Shown one piece after another: positions 8,857 to 18,866 of a stretch of 58,864 nt of DNA. The translations under genes were made by a program, and so were the position numbers. Each line of letters opens with the position of its first letter. Position 1 is the first letter of the stretch. The DNA comes from Desulfocapsaceae bacterium (lineage in GTDB: Bacteria > Desulfobacterota > Desulfobulbia > Desulfobulbales > Desulfocapsaceae): NCBI GenBank assembly GCA_031292275.1, contig JARLHL010000080.1, forward strand, positions 1-58,864, in the 5' to 3' direction. The notes under the pieces are model-generated. The model was not told the DNA's origin. It worked only from the letters and a program-made list of their open reading frames with translations, and did not search any database.

Positions 8857-11810
8857 AGCTGAAAAATATGAAAATCGGCACCCAGCTGCACCTGGGCTTG
8901 GACCTGATATTTGCCGGCGTGCTGTTCCTGGGCCTGCTGGCCTGGGCCCAGAATAACCAGCTGTGGATGCAGACCGGAACACTCTACGACCATCCCTACA
9001 AGGTGGGCCGGGCCATCGGCCAGCTCAAAACGGATGCAGCTGATATCCAGCGCGAGATGCGGGATATCCTGCTGGCAGGGAGTGACCGGGAGAGGGAGAT
9101 CGCCCTGGAAAGGATTGAGATCGAGAAGGCCGACATTGTCCGTCAGTCCGTTATACTCAATGACCGCTATCTGGGGCCGAAAAAAGATCTCACGGATTTG
9201 GGGGATGCAATGGCCCGTTGGCATGCCTATCACGATGAGACCATCCGGCGGCTGAGGGCTGGAGAGAGGGATCTGGCGCTTTCCCGGACCAGGACTGCCA
9301 ACAGTGAAGGGGGCGTGACGGAGACCCTGATGGCGTATATCAAGACCGTGGACGACTTTTCACGCAGCAAGGGCGAACAGCTGTATAGTCAGGCCACGGA
9401 ACAGACCGACAGTCTGAATCGCAGGCTGGTCATGATCGCCCTGGCAATCCTGATGGTCACCTTTTGGGTCTATCTGCTCCTGTTGAGAAATCTCAAAGCC
9501 CCGCTGAAGCAGCTGACAGCTGCTGCGGAGCGGTTCCGGCAGGGGCGGCTGGATGCCCGCAGCGGTTATGCTTCCGCCAATGAGTTCGGTGAGCTCTCGG
9601 CGGCCTTTGATGCCCTGGCCGACGCTGTCGAGACCCAGAGGCTCATCAATGAGCAGGCCGCCCAGCTTGCAGGCGTCATGCTCCGGGCGGTAGATGTCCA
9701 TGACTTCTGCCGCGAGCTTATTCGGGAACTGGCGGGACAGACCGGCTCTCAGATCGGGGCTGTCTATCTCCTGAACCAGCAAAAGACTGAGTTTGTCCTC
9801 TTTGACTCCATCGGTCTGGATCAGGGGATGCGCACAGCCTTTTCCGCCACTGTCTTTGAAGGAGAGTTCGGTTCGGCTTTAGCCAGCGGCACGATGCAGC
9901 GGATCCGCCGGATACCTGCAGATACACGGTTTGCCTTTGCCACCGCCGCCGGCAGTTTTCTGCCCAGAGAGATCATCACCCTGCCGCTGCTTGCCGGCCA
10001 GGAGACGGTGGCGGTGATCTCCCTTGCCGGCCTGCGCGGCTACGGCGACAATGAGATTATGCTGCTGGAGACGATCCAGGGGACCCTGACAGCCCGGATG
10101 AACGGGGTGCTGGCCTTCAGTCAGATCCAGGATCTTGCCATGCAGCTGGAGCAGCATAACCGTGAGTTGAATGCGCAGAGGCAGGAGCTTTTAGCCCAGG
10201 CAGACGAACTCACCCATCAGAATACCGAGCTGGCCATGCAGAAGAAGCAGCTGGATGCGGCCAGCAGGCTCAAGAGCACCTTCCTCTCCAATATGAGCCA
10301 TGAGCTGCGGACGCCTCTCAACTCCGTCATCGCCCTGTCGGGGGTGCTGAGCCGCCGGCTGGCCTCCATCATCCCCGGAGAAGAGGCGGAATATCTGGAG
10401 GTGATCGAACGTAATGGCAGAAATCTCCTGAGTCTGATCAACGACATCCTCGATCTTTCCCGTATCGAGTCAGGTCGGGAGGAGCTAAGCCTGGCCCGGT
10501 TTTCCCTTCGGGGCCTGGTGGAAGAAATTGTGGAGATGCTGGCTCCCCTGGCTCAAGAGAAGAATATTTCGCTTCTTAATCAAGTAGATGAAACTCTGCC
10601 GGTCCTCATATCGGATCCCGGTAAGGTCCGGCATATCCTACAGAATCTGATCGGCAATGCGGTGAAATTCACTGCCTCCGGCATGGTTTCGGTCTCAGCC
10701 GGTCTGGCCGACAATGAGGTCCGGGTGGCGGTCCGTGATACCGGCATCGGTATTGCTGCAGATCAGATTCCCCGCATCTTCGATGAGTTCCGGCAGGCCG
10801 ACGAAGGCACTGCCAGGAAGTACGGCGGTACCGGCCTGGGGCTGGCTATTGCCCGGAAATATACAACTCTTCTGCGCGGCAGCATCAGGGTTGAAAGCAC
10901 CCCGGGAGAGGGATCGGTGTTTACCCTGGTCTTGCCTCTGGTTGATTCGCTGCCTGATCAGGACCGGAGAGAGAAAACTGAGCCCGCGTACGATGAATCT
11001 GCCTTGCAGGCCGTTCCTGCTGGGGACGGACAATGCATCCTGCTGGTGGAGGACAGCGAGCCGGCGACGATTCAGCTACAGGATATCCTTAACGAGAAAG
11101 GGTATCAGGTTCTGGTGGCCAGAAATGGCCGGGAGGCGCTGGCGATAATAGACCGCAGTCAGCCGGCCGCTGTAATCCTTGATCTGATGATGCCGGAGAT
11201 GGACGGTTTTGAGGTGTTGAGGCAGATCCGGAGCGGAGCGCAGACCTTCCCCTTGCCGGTCCTGATCCTGACTGCGAAACATGTAAGCAGGGAAGAACTC
11301 AATTTTCTTAAAGGAAATCATATCTACCAACTGATTCAGAAGGGTGATGTCGGAAAGACCGAACTGCTGGCGGCAGTGGCCAGGATGGTGGCGCCGCCTC
11401 CCGAAAAGACACTGCCGCGGATCGGCAGAAAACGCGCAGGCAGCAGGCCGGTCGTTCTGGTGGTGGAAGATAACCCTGACAATATGCTGACGACCAGGGC
11501 CCTTCTGGAAGACTGCCAGGTCATTACTGCCGAAAACGGCCTGGAGGCCCTGGAGCAGGCACGGCTGCATCAGCCCGATCTGATCCTTATGGACCTGCAT
11601 CTGCCCGTCATGGATGGTTTTGCCGCCCTGGCTGAAATCCGGAAAGATGTAATGCTGCGCCATCTCCAGGTCATAGCCCTTACCGCCAGTGCGATGAATG
11701 GCGACCGGGAGTCGATCCTGGCCCATGGCTTCGACGGCTACATTTCCAAACCTATTGACGAGGGCCACTTCAGAGAGACTTTGCACAAGATTATTTATGG
11801 AAACGCATGA
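8853..11810 (+). CDS. Membrane hybrid histidine kinase (sensor-HAMP-GAF-HisKA-HATPase-REC-REC)
   Basis: The 985-residue protein has a membrane segment at about 12-32, a helical periplasmic region like the four-helix bundle of chemoreceptors to about 190, a second membrane segment at 192-212, HAMP to about 265, a GAF domain at about 275-430 and a coiled coil. Then comes HisKA with SHELRTP (phosphorylated His about 482), a HATPase with DTGIGI and GTGLGLAIA, and two receiver domains with phospho-acceptor Asp near 776 (ILDLMMPEMDG) and 912 (LMDLHLPVMDG). The start is GTG, five bases after GGAGG at 8843-8847. Its last 14 bases overlap the next kinase gene, so the two are co-translated and probably act in one phosphorelay. 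The signal sensed is unknown. Confidence 0.9.
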   Translation: MKLKNMKIGTQLHLGLDLIFAGVLFLGLLAWAQNNQLWMQTGTLYDHPYKVGRAIGQLKTDAADIQREMRDILLAGSDREREIALERIEIEKADIVRQSVILNDRYLGPKKDLTDLGDAMARWHAYHDETIRRLRAGERDLALSRTRTANSEGGVTETLMAYIKTVDDFSRSKGEQLYSQATEQTDSLNRRLVMIALAILMVTFWVYLLLLRNLKAPLKQLTAAAERFRQGRLDARSGYASANEFGELSAAFDALADAVETQRLINEQAAQLAGVMLRAVDVHDFCRELIRELAGQTGSQIGAVYLLNQQKTEFVLFDSIGLDQGMRTAFSATVFEGEFGSALASGTMQRIRRIPADTRFAFATAAGSFLPREIITLPLLAGQETVAVISLAGLRGYGDNEIMLLETIQGTLTARMNGVLAFSQIQDLAMQLEQHNRELNAQRQELLAQADELTHQNTELAMQKKQLDAASRLKSTFLSNMSHELRTPLNSVIALSGVLSRRLASIIPGEEAEYLEVIERNGRNLLSLINDILDLSRIESGREELSLARFSLRGLVEEIVEMLAPLAQEKNISLLNQVDETLPVLISDPGKVRHILQNLIGNAVKFTASGMVSVSAGLADNEVRVAVRDTGIGIAADQIPRIFDEFRQADEGTARKYGGTGLGLAIARKYTTLLRGSIRVESTPGEGSVFTLVLPLVDSLPDQDRREKTEPAYDESALQAVPAGDGQCILLVEDSEPATIQLQDILNEKGYQVLVARNGREALAIIDRSQPAAVILDLMMPEMDGFEVLRQIRSGAQTFPLPVLILTAKHVSREELNFLKGNHIYQLIQKGDVGKTELLAAVARMVAPPPEKTLPRIGRKRAGSRPVVLVVEDNPDNMLTTRALLEDCQVITAENGLEALEQARLHQPDLILMDLHLPVMDGFAALAEIRKDVMLRHLQVIALTASAMNGDRESILAHGFDGYISKPIDEGHFRETLHKIIYGNA

Positions 11811-14745
11811 CTTAAATATACTGGCCATCGATGATAACCGGGACAATCTCACCATCCTGAAGGCGGTGGTGATGGACCGCTTGCCCGAAGCCAGGGTCCT
11901 GGTGGCCCTAGATGGCGCTCAGGGACTCGATCTGGCCTTTGCCTATGACCCCGATGTTATCCTTCTCGACATTGTGATGCCGGACATGGACGGCTATGCC
12001 GTCTGCAGAAAGTTGAAATCCGATCTGCGACTGCATGTGATTCCGGTGGTCTTCCTGACGGCCCTGAGGACCGACAGGGAAAGCCGCATCAAGGCCCTGG
12101 AGGCTGGAGCGGATGGCTTCCTTTCCAAGCCTTTCGACGAGGTTGAGCTGATTGCGCAGATAATGGCCATGGTCAAGATCAAGGCCGCGAACAGGAGCAG
12201 GGCGCTTGAAAAGCAGCGCCTGGCAGCCCTGGTCGGCGAACGGACCAGGGAGTTGGAAAGGGAACTGGCGGAGCGTCGGCGGGCGGAAGAGGCGCTCAGG
12301 GAAAATAATAGCAAATTCCTGAGCCTGGCAGACAACCTGCCGGGCTATATGGCCTATATCAACGCGGATACCCTCTGCTATGAATTCGTCAATGCGACAG
12401 TCGTGCGGGCCTTTGGGATCCCTCGGGACAGGATAGTCGGCCGGCCTGTCCGAGAGATCATCGGAGAGGATAACTTCCGGTTTGCCAGCAGATATATTGA
12501 TAAAGCCCTGTCGGGGGAATCGACCTCCTATGAAAACACCTTCAATCTGGTCGCGGGAAGGCGATGGGTTCAGGTGAACTATACCCCGGTTTTCGGGGAA
12601 GATGGTCGTGTCGTCTCCCTGGTCATGCTGGGATATGATATAACCGAACGCAAGCTGACAGAGGATATCCGTAAAACCCATATCAGCTTTCTGGAGAATC
12701 TGGAACGGATTGACCGGGAGATTAAACAGGAGACCGACGTTGAAAAAATGCTCTGGAATGTCGTCGGTCAGGTGTTTGCGATCTTTGACTGTGACCGTGC
12801 CTGGCTCTTTTTCCCCTGTGATCCCGACGAGGCATACTTCCGGATCCCGGTTGAGGTCTGCAGACCCGAATTTCCGGGGGCCTTTGCGCATGATCTGGAT
12901 ATCCCGACCTCTCCTGATCTGGCATGTCATCTGCGACAGGTACTGGCCTCCGACTCTCCGGTGATCTCCATGGCCCGGCCGGAAGGCAGCATGAAGGCAT
13001 CGCTTGCCGAACAATTCGGCATGCAGTCCAAGATGATGATTGCTCTCTATCCCAAACTCGGCAAGCCCTGGATGCTGGGGATGCATCAGTGTTCCTCCCC
13101 TCGCATCTGGACTGAGGATGAGCAGAAACTCTTCAAAGAGATCGCCCGCCGGGTCTCCGACGGCCTCAGCAGCGTGCTCTTTCTGCGGGAGCTGCAGGAA
13201 AACGAGCAGAAATTCCGGTCCACCTTCGAGCAGGCCGCAGTGGGTATTGCCCATGTCTCTGCCGATGGGCGATGGCTGCGGGTCAATAACCGCCTCTGTG
13301 ATATCCTGGGATATACACGGGAGGAGATTCTCCAAAAGAAATTTGAAGATATTACGTTTATAGATGATTCTAATATAGATTTTGAATATATGGGGCAGAT
13401 TCTGCGCGGAGAGATCCCCACCTTCAGCATTGAGAAGAGATATGTCCGTAAGGATGGATCCATCGTCTGGATCAACCTGACCGTTTCCATGGTCCTGCAT
13501 GCCGCCGGGGAGCCGGCCTATTTCATATCCGTCATTGAAGATATTTCTAAACGTAAAGGGGCCGAGGAGGAGCGTTCCCGGTTGCAGAATCAGCTCAACC
13601 AGGCCCAGAAAATGGAGGCCATTGGACTGCTCGCGGGCGGTATAGCCCATGATTTCAATAACATTCTTGCGGCTATAATCGGCTATGCCGATATGGCCCG
13701 GGACGAAATCAAACCGGATATCAACGGTAACCTCTCTCAAGTATTGGCTTCAGCCAATCGGGCCAAGGAACTGGTCCGGCAGATCCTGAGCTTCAGCAGG
13801 CCGTCAGCCGGGAACTGGTTCCCGGTCAAGGTGCAGCCGCTGGTGATGGAGGCCTTGAAGATGCTGCGTGCATCGATCCCCAGCACCATCAGGATCGTTG
13901 AGAGCATTCATGCCCAATGCGGATCTGTGCTGGCCGACCCGACGCAGATCAGTCAGATCGTTATGAATCTCTGTTCAAATGCCTTTCAGGCAATGGAGCA
14001 GACCGGCGGCATTCTTTCGCTGGCCCTGAATCCTGTTTCCATTACCCGCCGAAAGTCCACTGACGACGGAACACTGGCTCCCGGCGATTACGTTGAACTG
14101 ACAGTGAGCGATACCGGAGCCGGGATCAAATCCGAAATTGTCGACAGGATCTTCGATCCGTATTTTACAACCAAGGAGGTTGGTGAGGGAACCGGTCTGG
14201 GCCTGTCCATCACCCAGGGGATCGTCAAAAGTTACGGCGGCGCCATCAGGGTCGAAAGCTCCGTGGGCAGAGGTACGACTTTCCGTATCTATCTTCCCTG
14301 TATCCGGGACGAAATCAGGGAAGCTGCTCTCAGCCAGGAGATTCCCAGGGGCAGGGGGAATATTCTGTTTGTGGATGATGAGGAGGTCCTGGCCCGGATG
14401 GGCAAGAGCATGCTGGAACGGTTAGGCTATTCAGTGACCGCCTGTACCGGCAGTCTTGACGCCCTGGAGGCCTTTACCAATGATCCCGCTGGGTATGATC
14501 TGGTCATAACCGATCAGACCATGCCGGGCATGACGGGTATGGTCCTGGCCAGGCGTTTGCTGGATATCCGGCCTGATCTCCCGATAATCCTCTGCACCGG
14601 CTTCAGCACCCAGGCCGATGAACAGTCGGTAAAGGCTGTCGGCATCAGGGCATTCGCGTTGAAACCGCTGTCAAAGACCGTGCTCAGCCAACTGGTCAAA
14701 AAGATCCTCGATCCGGACATCGAGGCGCTTTCACACAGGCCGTAG
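11797..14745 (+). CDS. Soluble hybrid histidine kinase (REC-PAS-GAF-PAS-HisKA-HATPase-REC)
   Basis: The 982-residue protein starts [14 protein letters not shown], inside the end of the preceding gene; a longer in-frame extension back to 11698 lies wholly within that gene. An N-terminal receiver (Asp about 58, [11 protein letters not shown]) is followed by a coiled coil, a PAS domain (about 170-285), a GAF-like region (about 300-450), a second PAS (about 470-585) and a NtrB-type HisKA (GGIAHDFNN, His about 618). The HATPase follows ([16 protein letters not shown]), then a C-terminal receiver (Asp about 906, ITDQTMPGM). No membrane segment is seen. With receivers at both ends it can take phosphate from the upstream kinase and pass it on. 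No DNA-binding output regulator is adjacent. Confidence 0.88.
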   Translation: METHDLNILAIDDNRDNLTILKAVVMDRLPEARVLVALDGAQGLDLAFAYDPDVILLDIVMPDMDGYAVCRKLKSDLRLHVIPVVFLTALRTDRESRIKALEAGADGFLSKPFDEVELIAQIMAMVKIKAANRSRALEKQRLAALVGERTRELERELAERRRAEEALRENNSKFLSLADNLPGYMAYINADTLCYEFVNATVVRAFGIPRDRIVGRPVREIIGEDNFRFASRYIDKALSGESTSYENTFNLVAGRRWVQVNYTPVFGEDGRVVSLVMLGYDITERKLTEDIRKTHISFLENLERIDREIKQETDVEKMLWNVVGQVFAIFDCDRAWLFFPCDPDEAYFRIPVEVCRPEFPGAFAHDLDIPTSPDLACHLRQVLASDSPVISMARPEGSMKASLAEQFGMQSKMMIALYPKLGKPWMLGMHQCSSPRIWTEDEQKLFKEIARRVSDGLSSVLFLRELQENEQKFRSTFEQAAVGIAHVSADGRWLRVNNRLCDILGYTREEILQKKFEDITFIDDSNIDFEYMGQILRGEIPTFSIEKRYVRKDGSIVWINLTVSMVLHAAGEPAYFISVIEDISKRKGAEEERSRLQNQLNQAQKMEAIGLLAGGIAHDFNNILAAIIGYADMARDEIKPDINGNLSQVLASANRAKELVRQILSFSRPSAGNWFPVKVQPLVMEALKMLRASIPSTIRIVESIHAQCGSVLADPTQISQIVMNLCSNAFQAMEQTGGILSLALNPVSITRRKSTDDGTLAPGDYVELTVSDTGAGIKSEIVDRIFDPYFTTKEVGEGTGLGLSITQGIVKSYGGAIRVESSVGRGTTFRIYLPCIRDEIREAALSQEIPRGRGNILFVDDEEVLARMGKSMLERLGYSVTACTGSLDALEAFTNDPAGYDLVITDQTMPGMTGMVLARRLLDIRPDLPIILCTGFSTQADEQSVKAVGIRAFALKPLSKTVLSQLVKKILDPDIEALSHRP

Positions 14746-15031
14746 GCCGCAGGTCGGATGGGAGAATACGGCCAATCCGTCCCGCAGCCGCAGGTATGGG
14801 CAGACTTTACACGCCCGGGTAGATGATTATTGTAGGGATTCGTCGATTTTTCAGGCTGCCCCGGCTCCGTGTCTTCAGACTCCCCGTTTGCTGAAAAGTC
14901 TCCCCTGCGAAGGATACTTGCACGGTGCGAATTGTGTGGCGGGTGTCGTTGCCGCGGAACACTCTTCATCTCAAGGCGGCCTGACGGCAGCCGGAGAAGG
15001 GAACGGGTGATAATTTTAGAAACGGGAGAAG

Positions 15032-15409
15032 ATGATGACAAAAACGAAGAAGGGGGCCGGATCAGGCCGGACTGTGGCGAAACTCAAGGAAAAACAGGCA
15101 CAGAAGAGGGAGCAGTCGACAAGCTCGCCGATGATTCAGGCCATGGTCTGGTACAAGGAGGAGGACTATGCAAAACTCCTGAGTCTCTTCGACGATGCCG
15201 AATTGCTGCCGCCGGTCTATCAGGATTGGCTGGTTCGCGCCGAAGAGAAAAAGAGTGAAGTTGAGGCGGCGGGAGACCAGGTGATCAAGGTCTTTATCGA
15301 TCCCGAGACCTTTCCCCAATGGTGTGAGGAGAGAAAGATGCCGCTGGATGCCGAGGCCCGTTCTCAGATGGCCATCGAAGTCGCCCAGGCGCATGCATTC
15401 ACCCTCTGA
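15032..15409 (+). CDS. Hypothetical protein, 125 aa
   Basis: A GGGAGAAG site lies just before the ATG at 15032; the ATG at 15035 is equally usable. The first 30 residues are strongly basic (many Lys and Arg) and probably unstructured. The rest is acidic and helical, with WYKEEDYAKLLSLFDDAELLP and a segment around VFIDPETFPQWCEERKM. I do not recognise a characterised family, though the pattern of a basic tail plus helical body recurs in small deltaproteobacterial proteins. The gene is alone, convergent with folE2, 286 bases after the kinase block. Confidence 0.6.
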   Translation: MMTKTKKGAGSGRTVAKLKEKQAQKREQSTSSPMIQAMVWYKEEDYAKLLSLFDDAELLPPVYQDWLVRAEEKKSEVEAAGDQVIKVFIDPETFPQWCEERKMPLDAEARSQMAIEVAQAHAFTL

Positions 15410-15466
15410 TGCCGTTTGCAGCAGATGCTGCCGGGATCAGATTGAGCTGCATGGGCGAGACCTTCT

Positions 15467-16261
15467 CTATTTCTTGTGTTTGTCGCCCGCTCTGTGATTA
15501 TGGACAAGTTCGTTGCTGTCCACATAGGCATAGGCGCTATGCTTATGAATGGACTCGAAGCTTTCCACGCCGGCAGAGAACCATTTGATATCAGGATGAT
15601 GCAACGCAGTCACCGCAACCTTGCGGACCACGTCCTCGACAAACATGGGATTGTTGTAGGCCTGTTCGGTGACATATTTTTCATCCGGGCGTTTGAGCAG
15701 GGAGTAGAGCTCGCAGGAGGCAGACTGCTCGATGAGTTCGATGAGATCTTCGACCCAGATGAATTTCCTGAATTTTACATTCAGGGTCACCTCGGCCCGC
15801 TGATTGTGGGCCCCGGCCTCACTGATCTCCTTGGAGCAGGGGCATAGGGTTGTTACCGGAACCTGGACCGAAAGGACGAAATCTTCATCGGTGCCGGTCC
15901 CGTCGGTGAAGGTGCATCGGTATTCCATGAGGCCGCGGGTGCCGGTGACGGGTGCCTTTTTCTCAATGAAGTACGGAAAGTCCATGCTCAGTTTGGCGCT
16001 TTCAGCGTTCAGCGTTTCCTGGACTTCCTTGAGCAATTTTGAAAAATTAGTGATGCTGATGGCATCCATGTACTTGTTGAGGGCAGCAGTGAAGACGGTG
16101 ACGCAACTCCCCCGGCGTTCACCCGGCATGCTGACCTGGAGGCTGACTGTGCCCACTGTGTTCTGCAGCCCGCCGCCCTTTTCCCTGACCCGGATAGGGA
16201 GCTGGATGTTTTTTATTCCGACCGTCTGGATGTGTGTGGACATGGTTGAATCTCGTTGCAT
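15467..16261 (-). CDS. folE2: GTP cyclohydrolase I type 2 (FolE2)
   Basis: The 264-residue protein matches the FolE2 (GCYH-IB) family: VGIKNIQLPIRV near the N-terminus, the metal-site motif TTLCPCSKEIS around residue 150, GAHNQRAEV after it, and FVEDVVRKVA near the C-terminus. FolE2 converts GTP to dihydroneopterin triphosphate, the first step to folates, and works with zinc or other metals, unlike FolE. THF made from it would be the methyl carrier used by AcsE in this genome. The start is taken at 16261; no strong ribosome binding site is visible, and an ATG at 16243 is possible, though family members usually have the extra N-terminal residues. Confidence 0.88.
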   Translation of the reverse strand: MQRDSTMSTHIQTVGIKNIQLPIRVREKGGGLQNTVGTVSLQVSMPGERRGSCVTVFTAALNKYMDAISITNFSKLLKEVQETLNAESAKLSMDFPYFIEKKAPVTGTRGLMEYRCTFTDGTGTDEDFVLSVQVPVTTLCPCSKEISEAGAHNQRAEVTLNVKFRKFIWVEDLIELIEQSASCELYSLLKRPDEKYVTEQAYNNPMFVEDVVRKVAVTALHHPDIKWFSAGVESFESIHKHSAYAYVDSNELVHNHRAGDKHKK

Positions 16262-16600
16262 CGGAGAAAGAGTGGTGCAGTCTTGAGTCCTCGCTGTGTC
16301 CTGGGCCCACAGATGATCGATGGCGCGTGCATCAGGATTTTTGGAACAGACTTCCGAAACCTGGGACCCCGGCCATGTGATACTGCTCGCCCTTGGCGTC
16401 GCCCCGGACAATCCGAGCCATCCGGCAGCGATTGCCTGGTTTATTACCCTTTTTTCTCCGCTTGCACAAGGCTCTTTTAAAAGGGAATGAATCCGGGTTA
16501 TTTTTCATGCGTTTCTTGCTGATTCAGTGTAGTTTGTAAAGTTTACATCCGGGAACACTGGTTCTGCCGGATGAAGGCTTCATTTATTGTGCAGAGTAAT

Positions 16601-16993
16601 ATGGATATCATTGACGAAAAGATCCGTCTCGATAAATGGTTATGGGCGGCCCGGTTTTTCAGGACGCGTGCCATGGCCTCCCAGGCCGTGGCCGGTGGAA
16701 AGGTGCAGGTCAATGATCAGCGGGCCAAGCCATCGCGACTGGTGCAGATTGGCGATGGGCTGCGGATAACCCATGGCGAATTCACCTCCACCGTGCAGGT
16801 CCGGGCGGTTTCTGATAAACGCCGTCCGGCGGCAGAGGCTCGACTGCTCTATGAGGAGTCTGCCGAAAGCATCAAGGCCCGGGAAGAAGAGCAAGCCCTC
16901 AGGAAAATGATCCGTGCCGGACAGACTGCGCCCGCGGGGCGTCCTGGCAAGAGGGATAGGCGAAAAATCAGGGAATTTATCCGAAAAGAATAA
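16601..16993 (+). CDS. S4-domain RNA-binding heat-shock protein 15-like
   Basis: About 130 residues with an N-terminal S4 domain: IRLDKWLWAARFFRTR, then AGGKVQVND, then IGDGLRI. A basic C-terminal tail follows (GRPGKRDRRKIREFIRKE). This architecture and length match Hsp15 (HslR), which binds stalled 50S subunits carrying peptidyl-tRNA. The start at 16601 fits the family; an in-frame ATG at 16571 would add ten residues without better signals. It is divergent from folE2 and 130 bases ahead of the purine genes. Confidence 0.8.
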   Translation: MDIIDEKIRLDKWLWAARFFRTRAMASQAVAGGKVQVNDQRAKPSRLVQIGDGLRITHGEFTSTVQVRAVSDKRRPAAEARLLYEESAESIKAREEEQALRKMIRAGQTAPAGRPGKRDRRKIREFIRKE

Positions 16994-17121
16994 GAGCGTA
17001 TCCTCAAGACCCGGTGTGATCCCTTCATCGGTAGCCTAAAATTTATTCGCAGATACGCATCTCAAGATGCACAGTTCGTTCGTTATGGTTTCGGAACAAT
17101 TTTTAGAAGGAGAATGAGGAA

Positions 17122-17745
17122 ATGGCTCATACAATCAAGCGGGCTTTGATCAGCCTGACCGATAAAACAGGCATCGACGGCTTTGCAAAAGAGCTTGCCG
17201 CCTTGGGCATCGAGATTCTCTCCACCGGGGGAACTGCCAGAAAGATCCGCGAGGCCGGAGTAAACGTCATTGATGTTGCTGAGTTTACCGGTTTCCCGGA
17301 GATGCTTGACGGCCGGGTCAAGACGCTGCATCCCAGGATTCACGGCGGGATTCTCAATCAGCGGGAGAATGCCGACCATCAGCAGCAGTGCGCCAGGCAT
17401 GGCCTGCAAGATATTGATCTTGTCGCCGTCAACCTCTACGCCTTCGAAAAGACCGTCGCCGATCCCAACTGCAGTCTGGCCGACGCCATTGAAAATATCG
17501 ATATCGGCGGCCCGACCCTGCTCAGGGCCTCGGCGAAAAATTTCCACGATGTGACGGTCATCGTCGATCCTGCCGATTATCCGCAGGTCATACGCGAGAT
17601 CAAAGAGACGGGCGATACCACGCTGGCAACCCGATTTTATCTGGCCGCCAAGGTCTTTGCCCTGACGTCTTCATATGATACGAAGATCTCGAAGTGGCTG
17701 GAGAAAGTGGATGTGAAGACAAACATATATTTTACCGGAGTGTGA
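17122..17745 (+). CDS. purH: Stand-alone IMP cyclohydrolase (PurH N-terminal domain only)
   Basis: The 207-residue protein aligns with the N-terminal MGS-like half of bifunctional Pur[54 protein letters not shown] and [18 protein letters not shown]. It ends soon after, at the natural domain border, with an intact stop. The second half of PurH, which formylates AICAR (about 300 more residues), is absent. The protein should close FAICAR to IMP in the last step of purine synthesis; AICAR formylation must come from another gene. It starts the cluster purH-purN-pyrR-U32, with only three bases to purN. Confidence 0.88.
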   Translation: MAHTIKRALISLTDKTGIDGFAKELAALGIEILSTGGTARKIREAGVNVIDVAEFTGFPEMLDGRVKTLHPRIHGGILNQRENADHQQQCARHGLQDIDLVAVNLYAFEKTVADPNCSLADAIENIDIGGPTLLRASAKNFHDVTVIVDPADYPQVIREIKETGDTTLATRFYLAAKVFALTSSYDTKISKWLEKVDVKTNIYFTGV

Positions 17746-17748
17746 TGT

Positions 17749-18330
17749 ATGCTGAATATGGCGGTTCTCCTGTCAGGCAGCGGCAGGACACTCGATAATT
17801 TTCATGAGCAGAGCAGGGCGGGCAGGATGGCCGGAAAGATCCAGGTGGTCATCTCCAACATCTCAAGCGCCCTTGGCCTGAAGAAGGCGCAGAATTATGG
17901 GTATCCGGCCTTTCATGCCTCAGACAGTCCGGCTACAAACGCCATCCTCAAGGATTTCGATATCGATATCATCTGTCTTGCCGGATATCTGAAGCTGTAC
18001 GACCCGCCCTTGGCCCTGACCCGATCGGTGATCAACATCCACCCCTCGCTGATCCCCGCCTTCTGCGGCGACGGTTTTTACGGTTCCCGGGTGCACAGGG
18101 CCGTAAAAGAACGGGGCTGTACGGTGACCGGCTGTACCGTCCATTTCGCCGATGAGTTTTATGACCAGGGGCCCATTATTCTGCAGAAGAGCGTCAACCT
18201 AGGCTATGAGGATTCCGTAGACGAAATCGCAGCCAAGGTCTTCGCGGCGGAATGCGAGGCCTTTCCTGAAGCCATCAACAGGGTTGATGAGAAGGGGATC
18301 GATTTTTTCTGGAGGCGGGTACAGCGATGA
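17749..18330 (+). CDS. purN: Phosphoribosylglycinamide formyltransferase
   Basis: The 193-residue protein carries the PurN landmarks: MAVLLSGSGRTLDNF at the start, ICLAGYLKL, the folate and catalytic motif NIHPSLIPAF around residue 98, and GCTVHFADEFYDQGPII near 135, whose Asp is catalytic. It transfers formyl from 10-formyl-THF to GAR in purine synthesis. The start is three bases after the IMP cyclohydrolase stop. Its own stop overlaps the pyrR start by four bases (ATGA), indicating coupled translation. Confidence 0.9.
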   Translation: MLNMAVLLSGSGRTLDNFHEQSRAGRMAGKIQVVISNISSALGLKKAQNYGYPAFHASDSPATNAILKDFDIDIICLAGYLKLYDPPLALTRSVINIHPSLIPAFCGDGFYGSRVHRAVKERGCTVTGCTVHFADEFYDQGPIILQKSVNLGYEDSVDEIAAKVFAAECEAFPEAINRVDEKGIDFFWRRVQR

Positions 18331-18863
18331 GGGCGACGACACGTATTATCATGACCTCCCAGGACATGGAACTGGCCCTGAGGAGGATCGCGCTGCAGAT
18401 CCTTGAAAAAAATCACTCCGCCGAGCAGCTGGCCATTGTCGGCATCCACACCTGCGGGGTCTATCTGGCAGACAGGCTCAGGGCGATCATCTCACGGCAG
18501 GCTGGAATTCCGATACTCTCGGGCAGCCTCGATATCAACCTCTACCGTGACGACTGGAGTCTTATCAGTCAGAATCCGCTGGTGAAGACCACGGATATCC
18601 CCTTTGCGGTCGAGCAGCGGGAGATTCTCCTCGTGGATGACGTCATCTTTACCGGGCGGACTATCCGGGCGGCCATGGATGCCCTGATGGATTACGGCCG
18701 CCCCTACTCTATCCATCTTGCGGTCCTGGTGGACCGGGGAGGCAGGGAGCTGCCGATCCAGCCTGATTACGTCGGCATGAGTACCGCCGTTCTCGCTGAT
18801 GAGCGGATCCAGGTCATGCTGCAGGAACATGGCGGCATCGATCAGGTCGTCATAGAGAGTTAA
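18327..18863 (+). CDS. pyrR: PyrR, bifunctional pyrimidine regulator / uracil phosphoribosyltransferase
   Basis: The 178-residue protein has the type I phosphoribosyltransferase fold with a PRPP loop near residue 100 (ILLVDDVIFTGRTIRAA), a KNHSAEQLAIVGIHTCG segment and an LVDRGGRELPI loop near 140, all typical of PyrR. PyrR binds UMP or UTP and, in Gram-positive bacteria, attenuates pyr operons through RNA binding; many Gram-negative homologues keep only enzyme activity. No pyr genes or PyrR-binding leader are seen here, so which role applies is unknown. ATGA overlap with purN; three bases to the next gene. Confidence 0.88.
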   Translation: MRATTRIIMTSQDMELALRRIALQILEKNHSAEQLAIVGIHTCGVYLADRLRAIISRQAGIPILSGSLDINLYRDDWSLISQNPLVKTTDIPFAVEQREILLVDDVIFTGRTIRAAMDALMDYGRPYSIHLAVLVDRGGRELPIQPDYVGMSTAVLADERIQVMLQEHGGIDQVVIES

Positions 18864-18866
18864 TGC

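Noticed and set aside
11908-13740. 610-codon frame antisense to the second hybrid kinase
   Set aside because: Shadow of a well-supported kinase gene; no ribosome binding site or recognisable motif.
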